Origin: Acidobacteriota bacterium
Lineage (GTDB): Bacteria > Acidobacteriota > Terriglobia > Terriglobales > Acidobacteriaceae
Reading direction: 5' to 3'
DNA: 64,000 nucleotides
Assembly: GCA_018268915.1 (NCBI GenBank)
Contig: JAFDVQ010000017.1
Span: forward strand, 242,628-306,627
Part shown: positions 8,850 to 18,081 of the stretch, piece after piece
How positions within the stretch are numbered: position 1 is the first letter of the stretch
Layout: every line of letters starts with the position of its first letter
Program-made: the position numbers and the translations under genes
Notes under the pieces: model-generated
The model's input: only the letters and a program-made list of their open reading frames with translations
What the model was told of the DNA's origin: nothing
Database searches by the model: none

Positions 8850-10087
8850 TGCCGACCGAGTTGCAGGCGCAAGCGTGCTCGCCCACAGACGTGCACCCTC
8901 GTGCTGGACAAAGCTCACCGCCAATTAGCGTCACGCTGCTGACCGGCGGACAGGATCCGCACTATGCGCTTGGACTTGCCAGATCCCTGATGAGTCAGGA
9001 TGTTGCTCTTGATGTCATCGGCGGCGACGAATCGGATCAGCCTGTTCTCAAGGAAAGCTCGCGGACGCAGTTTTTCAACTTGCACGGCTCACAGTCTGGC
9101 GGCAGCCGCACTGTAAGAATCGGCAGAATCCTCTTGTTCTATACGAGACTTCTCCGATACACCTTGTCGGCAAAGCCCAGAGTGTTCCACATCTTGTGGA
9201 ATAACAAGCTGCAGTTTGTCGACCGGACTTTGCTGATGACGTTCTATCGGGCACTGGGAAAGAAAGTGGTGCTGACTGCCCATAATGTGAATGCGGGCAA
9301 GAGAGATGGGACAGATTCATGGCTCAACCGGGCTACACTGAGGTTCCAATACCGTTTAACCTCTAACATCTTTGTCCACACAAGAAAGATGAAAGAGGAG
9401 CTTGTCAATGAATTTGGTGTGGCTGCGGACAAGGTCATCATCATTCCCTATGGGATAAATGATGTTATCCCTTTCACCAGCCTGACGCCGGAGGAAGCAA
9501 GACAGCAACTTGGGATCCGACAATCCGAAAAGGTGCTCCTCTATTTTGGCGCGATCAAGTCCTATAAGGGGCTGGAGTATCTGGTAGAAGCCTTTCAGCA
9601 GATTGCCGCAGAAGATGACTATAGGCTGATAATCGCCGGCGAGCGCAAGAAGGGTCAGGAAGCGTACTGGGATGCGATTCAGCAAACCATCGAGAGTCAC
9701 CCCAGTCACGACAAAATTTTGCAAAGCATCAAATTTATCCCGGATGCCGAAGCTGAAGCCTATTTCAAAGCTGCAGATGTGGCTGTGTTGCCATATACAG
9801 ACATCTTTCAAAGCGGAATACTGTTCGTTGCCTATAACTACGGCACACCGGTAATTGCGACTGACGTGGGATCGTTCGCTGATGACATTGATATCGGCAG
9901 GACGGGATTCATCTGCGCGCCGAGAGATTCCGGCAGCCTGGCAGAATCGATCAAGAGATATTTCGACAGCGGACTGTATCGGGAGCTTCCACTGCGACGC
10001 AAGGGAATTCGAGAATCTGTTCTTGCCGATCATTCGTGGGAGACGGTGGCAGTCCTGACAACAGGAGTCTATTCCCAGTTAGCCTGA
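8849..10087 (+). CDS. Family 4 glycosyltransferase (GT-B)
   Basis: 412 residues. The C-terminal half has the GT4 signatures LLYFGAIKSYKGLEYLVEAF, followed by AADVAVLPYTDIFQSGI and a glycine-rich ATDVGSFADDI that binds the nucleotide-sugar donor. The N-terminal domain contains VVLTAHNVNAGKR, a usual acceptor-domain element. The GTG start shares its G with the TAG stop of the preceding gene, so the two are translationally coupled. A retaining sugar transfer in repeat-unit assembly is expected; the sugar is unknown. Confidence 0.88.
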   Translation: MPTELQAQACSPTDVHPRAGQSSPPISVTLLTGGQDPHYALGLARSLMSQDVALDVIGGDESDQPVLKESSRTQFFNLHGSQSGGSRTVRIGRILLFYTRLLRYTLSAKPRVFHILWNNKLQFVDRTLLMTFYRALGKKVVLTAHNVNAGKRDGTDSWLNRATLRFQYRLTSNIFVHTRKMKEELVNEFGVAADKVIIIPYGINDVIPFTSLTPEEARQQLGIRQSEKVLLYFGAIKSYKGLEYLVEAFQQIAAEDDYRLIIAGERKKGQEAYWDAIQQTIESHPSHDKILQSIKFIPDAEAEAYFKAADVAVLPYTDIFQSGILFVAYNYGTPVIATDVGSFADDIDIGRTGFICAPRDSGSLAESIKRYFDSGLYRELPLRRKGIRESVLADHSWETVAVLTTGVYSQLA

Positions 10088-10181
10088 ATCTGGCTGGAGG
10101 GAAGCTCTGCTTAAGGTCTCTCTGAAATCAAAGACGAGTCGGTCAAGGGTCCTACCCTGGCTGAACGGGAGAAGGTTCTAA

Positions 10182-11618
10182 ATGGCGCTAGTCGCCTTCA
10201 TATTATGCATAGCCGGGATGGCGATTCTCTTCCATCTGGATCGCGATTCGGTTAAGACTTCGAAGGCGCTTTGGATAGTCATCGTTTGGGTTGCCCTCAT
10301 AGGATCGCGACCCGTTTCGATGTGGTTCGGACTCAGTTCGGATAGCGGCTATGCCGCCGCCTCGGACCTTGAGGGAAGCCCGTTTGACGCTGCTGTCTTC
10401 GGATTGCTTATATTGGTTGGCGTCTCGGTCCTGATCGCCCGATCCAAGAAGACTGGGCGATATCTGACGGTGATGACGCCCATCATTTTGTACTTCGGGT
10501 ACTGCTTACTTAGCGTCTTCTGGTCTCCAGTCCCGGTCCCTTCATTAAAGCGCTGGATTAAAGATGTGGGCGACGTCGTCATAGTGCTTGTCGTCCTGAC
10601 CGACGCTCGACCGGTATTGGCGCTTCGTCGACTTTTTACGAAGGTCGCCATTCTCCTGTTTCCGCTATCGATCTACCTCATTCGATATAGCGACACCGGG
10701 CGCGCCTGGGATAACGATGGGAATCTCTATTCAGTAGGCGTGACAACAAACAAGAATTCGCTCGGCTTGATTCTCTTCGTAGTCACAATCGGATTATTGT
10801 GGAATTTCAGATGGCTATGGGGCAATCGCGGCGAGGCGAACCGGCGTCGAAAACTGATCGCTCAAGGCATACTGCTTTGCTCTGGCCTGTTGCTGCTGGT
10901 CATGGCGCACTCATCAACCTCTGTCGCATGCTTCCTGCTCGGAAGTGCGCTCATGTTGGCTCCGCGCCTGCGGTTCTTCAAAAGACGGCCATCGCGCGCC
11001 TACATCCTGGGACCTGCGGTCTTCATCTTTGGTGGACTCGCAATCTTCTTCAATGCAACCGGTAATGTCGCCGGCGCTCTAGGCAGGGACTCTACGTTTA
11101 CCGGTCGAACGGATATCTGGACGTCCCTATTTCCGGCCGTAACGAGGCCTATCACTGGCACTGGCTTCGATAGCTTCTGGAACAGCCCAAATGTATTGAT
11201 ATTTCAGCAGAATCTAGAACGCTTAGGCTTTTATCGCCCTGAGCGTTTGAATGAAGCACACAACGGATACATCGAAGTCTATTTAAACTTGGGCTGGATC
11301 GGCGTAGGCCTGGTTTTCCTTCTTCTGCTCGTTGGCTATTCGATGTCGTGCAAAGCTATTCAGCGGGATCCTGAACTTGGCGGCCTTTTTCTTGCCTATG
11401 TAATCACCGGGATGATCTACAGCATCACGGAGGCCGGCTTCAGGACCTTGAGCCCTAATTGGCTTTTTGTTTTGCTTGCCGCAATTGGTGCAAGTGGTGC
11501 GCATGCCGGATTCTTCGTCAATCATCCGATTAAGCCTCGTGCATCGCGGAGTGCAGAGTCCTTCTTGGTATCAATACAGCCGAAGCTTGAAGAGGCTGAC
11601 ACAAACTCGATTTATTGA
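10182..11618 (+). CDS. O-antigen ligase/polymerase family membrane protein
   Basis: 478 residues with about ten to twelve hydrophobic segments and a large loop containing SFTGRTDIW-like and GTGFDSFW elements, then NEAHNGYIEVYLNLG, the conserved region of the WaaL/Wzy (PF04932) family. These enzymes join undecaprenyl-linked repeat units (polymerase) or attach the glycan to an acceptor (ligase) on the periplasmic side; sequence alone does not decide which. GGGAGAAGG lies before the ATG. With a flippase and an initiating transferase nearby, a Wzy role is plausible. Confidence 0.85.
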   Translation: MALVAFILCIAGMAILFHLDRDSVKTSKALWIVIVWVALIGSRPVSMWFGLSSDSGYAAASDLEGSPFDAAVFGLLILVGVSVLIARSKKTGRYLTVMTPIILYFGYCLLSVFWSPVPVPSLKRWIKDVGDVVIVLVVLTDARPVLALRRLFTKVAILLFPLSIYLIRYSDTGRAWDNDGNLYSVGVTTNKNSLGLILFVVTIGLLWNFRWLWGNRGEANRRRKLIAQGILLCSGLLLLVMAHSSTSVACFLLGSALMLAPRLRFFKRRPSRAYILGPAVFIFGGLAIFFNATGNVAGALGRDSTFTGRTDIWTSLFPAVTRPITGTGFDSFWNSPNVLIFQQNLERLGFYRPERLNEAHNGYIEVYLNLGWIGVGLVFLLLLVGYSMSCKAIQRDPELGGLFLAYVITGMIYSITEAGFRTLSPNWLFVLLAAIGASGAHAGFFVNHPIKPRASRSAESFLVSIQPKLEEADTNSIY

Positions 11619-11707
11619 GTTGCGAATCCGTTGCCTTCTGCCATCTCTTTCCCGTAAGAGTAGGCCGATAGAGAAAACCTCACAAACACATTGGAGAATC
11701 TAAGTCG

Positions 11708-12520
11708 ATGCTAAAGCAGACCGCCGTCTACCAAAGACTAAAGTCATCATTTGTTCGCGACCTGTACATGCAGACGACAAATCGACATTGGCTTGAACTG
11801 CGGCGAGACGAGGTCGAGTTCTATCGCGGAGTTCTTGCCGGAATGCGCTCAGGTGATCTCATCTTTGACATTGGCGCAAACGATGGAACCAAGACTGATG
11901 TGTTTCTGAGACTAGGTGCAAAGGTCATCGCAATAGATCCAGACGACCTGAATCAGCAATTGATTCGAAGTAAGTTTCTTCGCTACAGGCTTGCTCCGAA
12001 ACCCGTCGTCGTCGTCGGTAAGGCCGTGAGTGACACTTGCTCTTCTAAGACGATGTGGATTGACGGCCCAGGTTCGGCATTGAATACCCTCAGTGACAAG
12101 TGGGCAGAAACTCTCAAAGAGAAGAAGGAAAGCTTCGAGGGCGGAAATTTTGGGCTCGACTTTGCTCAGAGCAAGACCATCGAGACAACTACGATCGAAG
12201 AACTGATTCGGCTGTACGGCATGCCTTATTTCATAAAGATCGACGTTGAAGGCTACGAAATTCATGTGATTCGTGGTCTAAAGCAGCCAGTTCCATTTGT
12301 CTCTTACGAGGTGAATCTGCCTGAATTCAGAGAAGAGGGGATTGAGTGCGTTCGGATACTAAACAGTCTTTCACCTGCAGGCAGATTTAACTACGTGGTT
12401 GACTGTCAAAAAGGGCTAGCTCTGAGCGACTGGCTCAGTGCTGCCGACTTCGTCCAAGTCTTTGATCGTTGCACCGAAGATTCCGTAGAAGTGTTCTGGA
12501 AGTCGGGCAGAGCGAACTGA
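11708..12520 (+). CDS. FkbM-family SAM-dependent methyltransferase
   Basis: 270 residues. LIFDIGANDGTKTDVFLRLGAKVIAIDPD forms the SAM-binding motif I and the acidic end of strand 2. IKIDVEGYEIHVIRGL is the FkbM family signature. It probably O-methylates a sugar of the repeat unit. A GGAG ribosome-binding site lies about ten bases before the ATG. It sits between the polymerase/ligase and flippase genes on the same strand. Confidence 0.85.
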   Translation: MLKQTAVYQRLKSSFVRDLYMQTTNRHWLELRRDEVEFYRGVLAGMRSGDLIFDIGANDGTKTDVFLRLGAKVIAIDPDDLNQQLIRSKFLRYRLAPKPVVVVGKAVSDTCSSKTMWIDGPGSALNTLSDKWAETLKEKKESFEGGNFGLDFAQSKTIETTTIEELIRLYGMPYFIKIDVEGYEIHVIRGLKQPVPFVSYEVNLPEFREEGIECVRILNSLSPAGRFNYVVDCQKGLALSDWLSAADFVQVFDRCTEDSVEVFWKSGRAN

Positions 12521-12698
12521 GCGCGCCGGCTACAGATTTGGAGCCCCATCAAACAGCGGCTTGGTAAGGCTTTGAAATCACATTCCGCGAGTTAACCGTG
12601 AATCACTTTCAAGTCCGATTGTGCATTTTGCAAGTGGGGCCTTTTCTCGCGAAAAACTTTGATCCGCAAGCCATTTTTAGTGAAAGCGCCACCAATAA

Positions 12699-14267
12699 AT
12701 GATTCCTTTTGACGCCAATGGCGCCTTCCACCCGAAAGCTGGAACAGACAAACTGAGAAGCCTGGCCGTTCGCGGTGCCGCGGTTTCGGTATTTGCTTCG
12801 GCGTTGTCTCTGCTGGTTCAAATGGTTAGCACGGTGATGCTCGCCCGGTTGTTAACTCCCAGTGATTTCGGTGTAGTCACCATGGTGACTACCTTCAGCC
12901 TCCTCGTTGTGAACTTCGGTTTGAACGGTTTCACCGAGGCGGTGATTCACTTCGAAGAAATAGATCACCGAACTGCCAGCAACCTATTTTGGATAAACAC
13001 AGGGGCCGGGCTGCTTTTGACTGGTGCATTCGCGGCATCGGGATCTTTACTGGCGCGGCTTTATCACAATCCGCTCGTAACGCAAGTGGCAGTCGGCATT
13101 TCGGTAATGATCGTCGTATCCGCGGCGTCAGTGATCCACCTTGCTCTTCTGAAACGAGCGATGTCGTTCGTTGACACCTCAGCAAACGATGTCATAGGCC
13201 GCGTCGTAAACACGGTCGTTGCCATTGTCCTCGCATTTCGGGGCTGGGGAATGTGGTCGTTGGTTGCTGGAGTGGTTGCTCAGCAGGTAAGCATTACTCT
13301 AGGAGCATGGTGGCTCTGTCCCTGGGTACCAGGTCTTCCCCACCGAACTGGTAGAACCACACCCATGTTGAGATACGCCGTGCAGGTCTACGCCCAGTTT
13401 TGCGTTGGCTACTCACAACAGAACATCGACAATCTGCTCGTCGGATGGCGATTTCACGCGGCAATTCTTGGCTTCTACAAGAAAGCCTATGACTTGTTCG
13501 CGCTGACCTCAAGCCAGCTCACCGCACCTCTGAACAATGTCGCTCTGGCAGCCTTGAGCCGGACCAAGCAAGATCATGTGCTCTTCCGTCGTTACATTGC
13601 CAATTCGCTTGGAATGGTCGCATTCATTGGCATGGCAGCAAGCGCGGATCTCACCCTGGTAGGCCATGACGTCGTGAGGATGGTTCTTGGACCCAAATGG
13701 TCGGAATCTGGCCGGATCTTTGAGATATTCGCTCCAGGAATTGGCGCAATGTTGCTTTGTACCACAGTCGGTTGGATTCATCTCTCGATAGGAAAGCCCG
13801 GACGTTTCGTGCGATGGAATATCATCGCGTTTGCGGTGACGGTTTCCTTATTTTTGACCGGGCTGCCTTTTGGACCTGAAGGGGTAGCCGCGGCGTGGAG
13901 CATCTCCTACTGGACACTGGTGATTCCGGCATTCTGGTATGCAGGGCGACCAATTGGCTTCAAGGCTTCAGCGCTCGTTGGCGCGATCTGGCGGTATAGC
14001 GTTGCTGCTTTGGCAGCAGGCCTTATCAGCGCTGCAATACTCCGACAGACAAGCCTTTGGGCAACTCACTCGAGTACTAGCGCAGCCTTTGGGGCAGCCT
14101 GCATTGTCTCACTACTATTCTTGAGCCTGTACCTTGTCTTCGTGATACTCCTTCATGGGGGCATATCACCCCTGAAACAGCTTACGGGTCTCTTGCAGGA
14201 ATTGATTTCGTCACGGAGGAAAAGGAATTCGGTGTTAGAAGAGAACGTGGTAGGCGAGCTGAAGTAG
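12699..14267 (+). CDS. Wzx/WzxC-like polysaccharide flippase (oligosaccharide transporter)
   Basis: 522 residues and about 14 hydrophobic segments. The N-terminal MVSTVMLARLLTPSDFGVV is characteristic of the polysaccharide-synthesis MATE-like family (PF13440), which flips undecaprenyl-linked oligosaccharides across the inner membrane. It is the last gene of the first + strand run, followed by a 14-bp hairpin and a convergent gene. The short cytoplasmic tail is basic. No strong ribosome-binding site is visible before the ATG. Confidence 0.88.
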   Translation: MIPFDANGAFHPKAGTDKLRSLAVRGAAVSVFASALSLLVQMVSTVMLARLLTPSDFGVVTMVTTFSLLVVNFGLNGFTEAVIHFEEIDHRTASNLFWINTGAGLLLTGAFAASGSLLARLYHNPLVTQVAVGISVMIVVSAASVIHLALLKRAMSFVDTSANDVIGRVVNTVVAIVLAFRGWGMWSLVAGVVAQQVSITLGAWWLCPWVPGLPHRTGRTTPMLRYAVQVYAQFCVGYSQQNIDNLLVGWRFHAAILGFYKKAYDLFALTSSQLTAPLNNVALAALSRTKQDHVLFRRYIANSLGMVAFIGMAASADLTLVGHDVVRMVLGPKWSESGRIFEIFAPGIGAMLLCTTVGWIHLSIGKPGRFVRWNIIAFAVTVSLFLTGLPFGPEGVAAAWSISYWTLVIPAFWYAGRPIGFKASALVGAIWRYSVAALAAGLISAAILRQTSLWATHSSTSAAFGAACIVSLLFLSLYLVFVILLHGGISPLKQLTGLLQELISSRRKRNSVLEENVVGELK

Positions 14268-14299
14268 AGCCTGTCAGAACCTCGCCGCACTCAGAAATG

Positions 14300-14332
14300 G
14301 CAGAGGGTGCGAGCCTACCTCGCACCCTCTGC
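14300..14332. terminator. Bidirectional terminator-like hairpin between convergent genes
   Basis: A perfect 14-bp stem (left arm 14300-14313, right arm 14319-14332) with a CCTAC loop lies between the flippase stop (14267) and the stop of the - strand gene (14348). There is no clear T-tract, so intrinsic termination may be weak, but the position between two convergent genes supports a 3'-end role for both. Confidence 0.65.
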
Positions 14333-14347
14333 ACACGTGGGAATGGA

Positions 14348-16465
14348 CTAATACACGACCGCGGTCAATCCAGTCGGGCTTCCGACTGTTGTTCCGCCGG
14401 TCGTTCCGGATGAGCTGTAGCACTTATTAGCATCGAAGCTGAGCGCACCGCCCGATCCGTCTGCCGGCCCGTGCATGACATTCAGATAGCAATCGAGGGC
14501 AGGAGTGGAGTTGGCATGACCAGCCCACGCGCTCGATAAGCTCCCACCGGAACACTGACTACCAGTGGTCGCCTCCGAGCCGGAGTAAGAACCACTGCAA
14601 ATCCCGAGATTACCACCTGAGACATCAGGCCCGATCGGCGGCCAAGGCTTCCCAGAAGGCCACCAAGAGGGGGTAGAAGAGTGAAAAAGGGAACTCGGAA
14701 GAGAGTGACCTAGACCGCCAAAGTAGCTAGACGAGAAGTTTGCACTGGCATAGGTCACCGCAGCAGGAGACGCTTCGGTTGAATCCCATCGGACGCCGGA
14801 GGTCACCGTGTCGTAGTTTCCCCAGCGCATCAGTGTAGATCGGACGCGCGTGTCGCAGTAAGGGCTTGACTGAGGTGTTCCATTTCCGCAACCGGCTGGG
14901 TACGCAGCCCCGAGGGTGTAGATACTGAGATCCTCATTCCCCGTGGTGGCAGAGTTAGAAGTCGCATACGTTTCGTATTGATTGTGGTAGCCTGGCTTGC
15001 CCATGACATTACCAACGATGTTGTCGGCTCGAACATAGCTGCGACGAACAAACGGCGTGCTGCCCGTTGTTCCGCCTGTCATCCAACCCTCCAGCATATT
15101 GCGGAAGAAGGTCTGCTGCGTACCCGGACCCCATGCTGCATCGCTAATGAATACCGGCCAGGTATTCCCCTCCCACAGGTTGAATGAGTTTCCGGCCGTG
15201 TGTGAAGCAAACGGGCCCCACGTTGTGCTCGGGAATGAAATCAATCCAACGCCAAGGTTATAGGCGACCACACCACCGGAACTGCCGTTGAAAATCATTG
15301 GCTCAGTGGTCTGCTGCATGATGTTGTTTTCGATCAAGAATCCGGATGCGATCTGTGACTCTATGTTGTAGCTGATCTGCTGATGACCCTGTGCCTGATA
15401 GAAGTAACTATCTCTAATAACGTCGAAACCGCTCTGACGCATGAAAATGCTGGAGCGCGCACCGTTCAACAAGGTTACGTTTTTGACCCAGCACTGGTAG
15501 CAGTCGTACATGCCAACCGTTGAATTGCTGTCAGAGGATCCATCGACAGTCAGATCTTCAAGCCCGTTAAGTTGAGTTTGCCCACTCCACCAGGCGCCCG
15601 GACCCTGGGAAGATCGAATGTTGGTGAAGTAGACACCAGGGGAGATCGTGACGGTGTAAGTTCCTCCGCCGGAAGAGGTCACTCCAGTGACGTAAGTAGC
15701 TTGGACTTGGCTGTGGCTAACACCATTGATTTTGCGGCCGAATGCTCCACCAGTTCCGTCATAGTTGCAACTTGAGTTAGTGGTCTCATCACACACATAC
15801 ACACCTCCCGTGTCTGAAGAATCGTTAGCCTGATCGAGGAAGATGAGGTGATTGCTCGGCGGTGCTGACCCGCAGTTGGAGAGTGTGATGGTTGTCGACC
15901 CTTTGGCGTAACCAGCCGTCCACGAGCACTGCTGGGAGCCGCCTGAAAGAATCTCCTGATTGCCGTAGTACATCGGGCTCCCATCGATCATGCAGATGCC
16001 CGCGTTGTACCCTTCGCACTGATCTTGTCCAGTCGAAATCAGCTTTGTCGACGTGGGTCCGGCTCCTCTGAGGACCTGACGACCATGTGGAGGGTACGTG
16101 ATGCCAGCCACGTACCAGGTGCCGGCTGGAATTTTTACGACGTTATGAGTGCTATCGCAGGACGCAAGAGCATTCTGGATCGACGAAGCGTTCGCGGACG
16201 CGGCGCTGGATCCCGTTAGCAAAGTCGGTTGTGTGACGCAGTTGGTGCTGTAATTGGGAATACTGAAGCCAGCCTTGGTCCAGTCGATTGCTCGGGATGA
16301 ATCAAGGAATGAGGACCAGCTCTGTGCGGAGGCGCTGCTCAGACCAACGGTAGCCAGAAGGAAGTAGATAAAAATTCGGATTGTGCGCCGCCCGGATACG
16401 GAAAGCACGAACATGTTGACAGGAACGCCGTACGCTGCCAGCAAAGAGAATGGGCGATAGTTCAT
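14348..16465 (-). CDS. Secreted right-handed parallel beta-helix protein, possible polysaccharide lyase or depolymerase
   Basis: 705 residues. AGGAGA lies 8 bases before the ATG, supporting this start. The N-terminus has a basic stretch (SGRRTIR) and a hydrophobic segment ending SSASAQS, a signal peptide with an unusually long n-region. Residues about 90-130 (NALASCDSTHNVVKIPAGTW, then GRQVLRGAGPTST) are the typical entry of pectate-lyase-like or GH55-like beta-helices. The rest is Ser/Gly/Asn/Thr-rich with repeated turns. No catalytic residues can be assigned. In a polysaccharide locus it may trim, release or modify the polymer outside the cell. It is the only - strand gene in the first 31 kb. 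Confidence 0.65.
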   Translation of the reverse strand: MNYRPFSLLAAYGVPVNMFVLSVSGRRTIRIFIYFLLATVGLSSASAQSWSSFLDSSRAIDWTKAGFSIPNYSTNCVTQPTLLTGSSAASANASSIQNALASCDSTHNVVKIPAGTWYVAGITYPPHGRQVLRGAGPTSTKLISTGQDQCEGYNAGICMIDGSPMYYGNQEILSGGSQQCSWTAGYAKGSTTITLSNCGSAPPSNHLIFLDQANDSSDTGGVYVCDETTNSSCNYDGTGGAFGRKINGVSHSQVQATYVTGVTSSGGGTYTVTISPGVYFTNIRSSQGPGAWWSGQTQLNGLEDLTVDGSSDSNSTVGMYDCYQCWVKNVTLLNGARSSIFMRQSGFDVIRDSYFYQAQGHQQISYNIESQIASGFLIENNIMQQTTEPMIFNGSSGGVVAYNLGVGLISFPSTTWGPFASHTAGNSFNLWEGNTWPVFISDAAWGPGTQQTFFRNMLEGWMTGGTTGSTPFVRRSYVRADNIVGNVMGKPGYHNQYETYATSNSATTGNEDLSIYTLGAAYPAGCGNGTPQSSPYCDTRVRSTLMRWGNYDTVTSGVRWDSTEASPAAVTYASANFSSSYFGGLGHSLPSSLFHSSTPSWWPSGKPWPPIGPDVSGGNLGICSGSYSGSEATTGSQCSGGSLSSAWAGHANSTPALDCYLNVMHGPADGSGGALSFDANKCYSSSGTTGGTTVGSPTGLTAVVY

Positions 16466-16926
16466 TTATGAGTTCTCCTAACAACGCGATCCCGCGCGTA
16501 CGATCACACTGCATCAATCGTCATCCGTCTGGGACGCAATTTCAGGGGCTATATGTGGGACGGTTAGAGGAGGTTTGCGCTATGCCTGTTTGGACATTTA
16601 AACGGCATATGACATAGCTGCGTCCCTACGGAGCCCTAAATCTGTTCTGGCAACCAAATTAATCGAGAATAACGGATTAGTACATACTTAGTAATACGTG
16701 GTCTGGTACTAAAGTGTCAATGCCTGACATGTGCTGTGGAATCAGTGGCATGGAAGAGTTATCAACAGGCCGACTGGACACCGGAAATCGAGACGGCCAC
16801 ATAGTGCAAGTTCTGGGTCAAGAACCGCTTTTTTCAATCCCTCTTTAGGTTCGAAGCGGGGTTACCACGGACGACAGTCGGGTCGTTGTTTTTGAGCTGA
16901 TTCTCAGACGGAACTGCTATTGAATA
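16466..16926. other. 461-base divergent intergenic region with an imperfect inverted repeat
   Basis: Lies between the divergent beta-helix gene and a glycosyltransferase gene, so it must hold promoters for both. I see an imperfect inverted repeat at 16580-16617, with outer arms CTATG/CATAG and inner TGCC/GGCA and GTTT/AAAC, which could be an operator. I could not place -35/-10 boxes with confidence. No gene is apparent. Confidence 0.4.
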
Positions 16927-18081
16927 GTGAGACCTTCTTTCAGGTTTAAGGGTCGGCAATTTCCGACTCGACGAATCGCATACGACGTCAACGTGAAGCC
17001 ACTTGTCTCAATTCTCATTCCTGCCTACAACGCGGAAGCGCATCTGGCAGATACACTGCGCTCTGCGATCTCACAGACATGGGATCGCAAGGAGATCATT
17101 GTTGTCGATGATGAGTCGACCGATGAGACCCTGTCGGTGGCAAGAGCCTTCGAGTCTCAAGGTGTGAGGGTACTGAAACAGCATCATCAGGGAGCGGCTA
17201 CAGCCAGAAACAACGCCTTCAACGAATGTAGCGGTGAATACATTCAATGGCTGGATGCGGACGACCTGCTGGCGCCAGACAAAATTGCGCGGCAACTGAA
17301 GGCCGTTGCAGATACGGATCAACCTAGAGTTTTATTGTCAGGAGAGTGGGCTCGATTCCTGCATCGACCTGATTCCGCCAAATTCACCCCAGGCGAACTA
17401 TGGTGCGATCTAGCCGCAGATGAATGGCTGATGCGGAAGATGGAAAACAACACCTTCATGCAGACTGCTACGTGGCTTGTGAGCCGCGAACTGACAGAAG
17501 CGGCGGGACCATGGAACCATCGCCTTCTGTCGGACGACGATGGCGAATATTTCTGCCGAGTTCTTATGGCTAGCCGCGGCGTTAGGTTTGTAGCGGGATC
17601 AAGAGTCTTTTATCGCTATTCTCGTTCCGGGAATCTTGGGTTTATCGGCACCAGCGACAGCAAGCGAGAAGCGATGTGGCTTTCAATGAAACTACACATT
17701 GGCTATCTGCGCTCGTTGGCCGACACTGCTCGTGGCCGGGCCGCATGCATAACGTATTTGCAGAACTGCCTCGGATTGTTCTACCCAGAGCGCACCGACC
17801 TGATATCAATGGCCGAGAAACTTGCGATCGAACTTGGAGGCCGTCTCGAAAAGCCAAAGCTGCCGCGAAAATATAGATGGGCTGATGCGATGTTGGGTCC
17901 ACGTACCGCATGGAAGATGCAGCGAGATTTCTCCGGATTCAAATGGTGGGTGTTAGGTGGTTGGGATTGGTTTCTGAGCGCCTTGTCCAGCTCAAAGCCG
18001 GAGTGGGCGCCGCTCGCAACAAGTAGGAATTGTGTCGGCATGAAGCGATCGAATGAAGTTTTGGTGAGGAGTGCACATTGA
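16927..18081 (+). CDS. Family 2 glycosyltransferase
   Basis: 384 residues from a GTG start. LVSILIPAYNAEAHLADTL, IVVDDESTDET and WLDADDLLAPDKI (DXD metal site) are GT2 hallmarks. A later in-frame GTG at 16993, just before the first strand, is an alternative start; neither has a good ribosome-binding site. Its stop overlaps the TTG start of the following dehydrogenase. The C-terminal 80 residues are basic and lack a clear membrane segment. It opens a second gene subgroup with its own nucleotide-sugar dehydrogenase. Confidence 0.85.
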   Translation: MRPSFRFKGRQFPTRRIAYDVNVKPLVSILIPAYNAEAHLADTLRSAISQTWDRKEIIVVDDESTDETLSVARAFESQGVRVLKQHHQGAATARNNAFNECSGEYIQWLDADDLLAPDKIARQLKAVADTDQPRVLLSGEWARFLHRPDSAKFTPGELWCDLAADEWLMRKMENNTFMQTATWLVSRELTEAAGPWNHRLLSDDDGEYFCRVLMASRGVRFVAGSRVFYRYSRSGNLGFIGTSDSKREAMWLSMKLHIGYLRSLADTARGRAACITYLQNCLGLFYPERTDLISMAEKLAIELGGRLEKPKLPRKYRWADAMLGPRTAWKMQRDFSGFKWWVLGGWDWFLSALSSSKPEWAPLATSRNCVGMKRSNEVLVRSAH

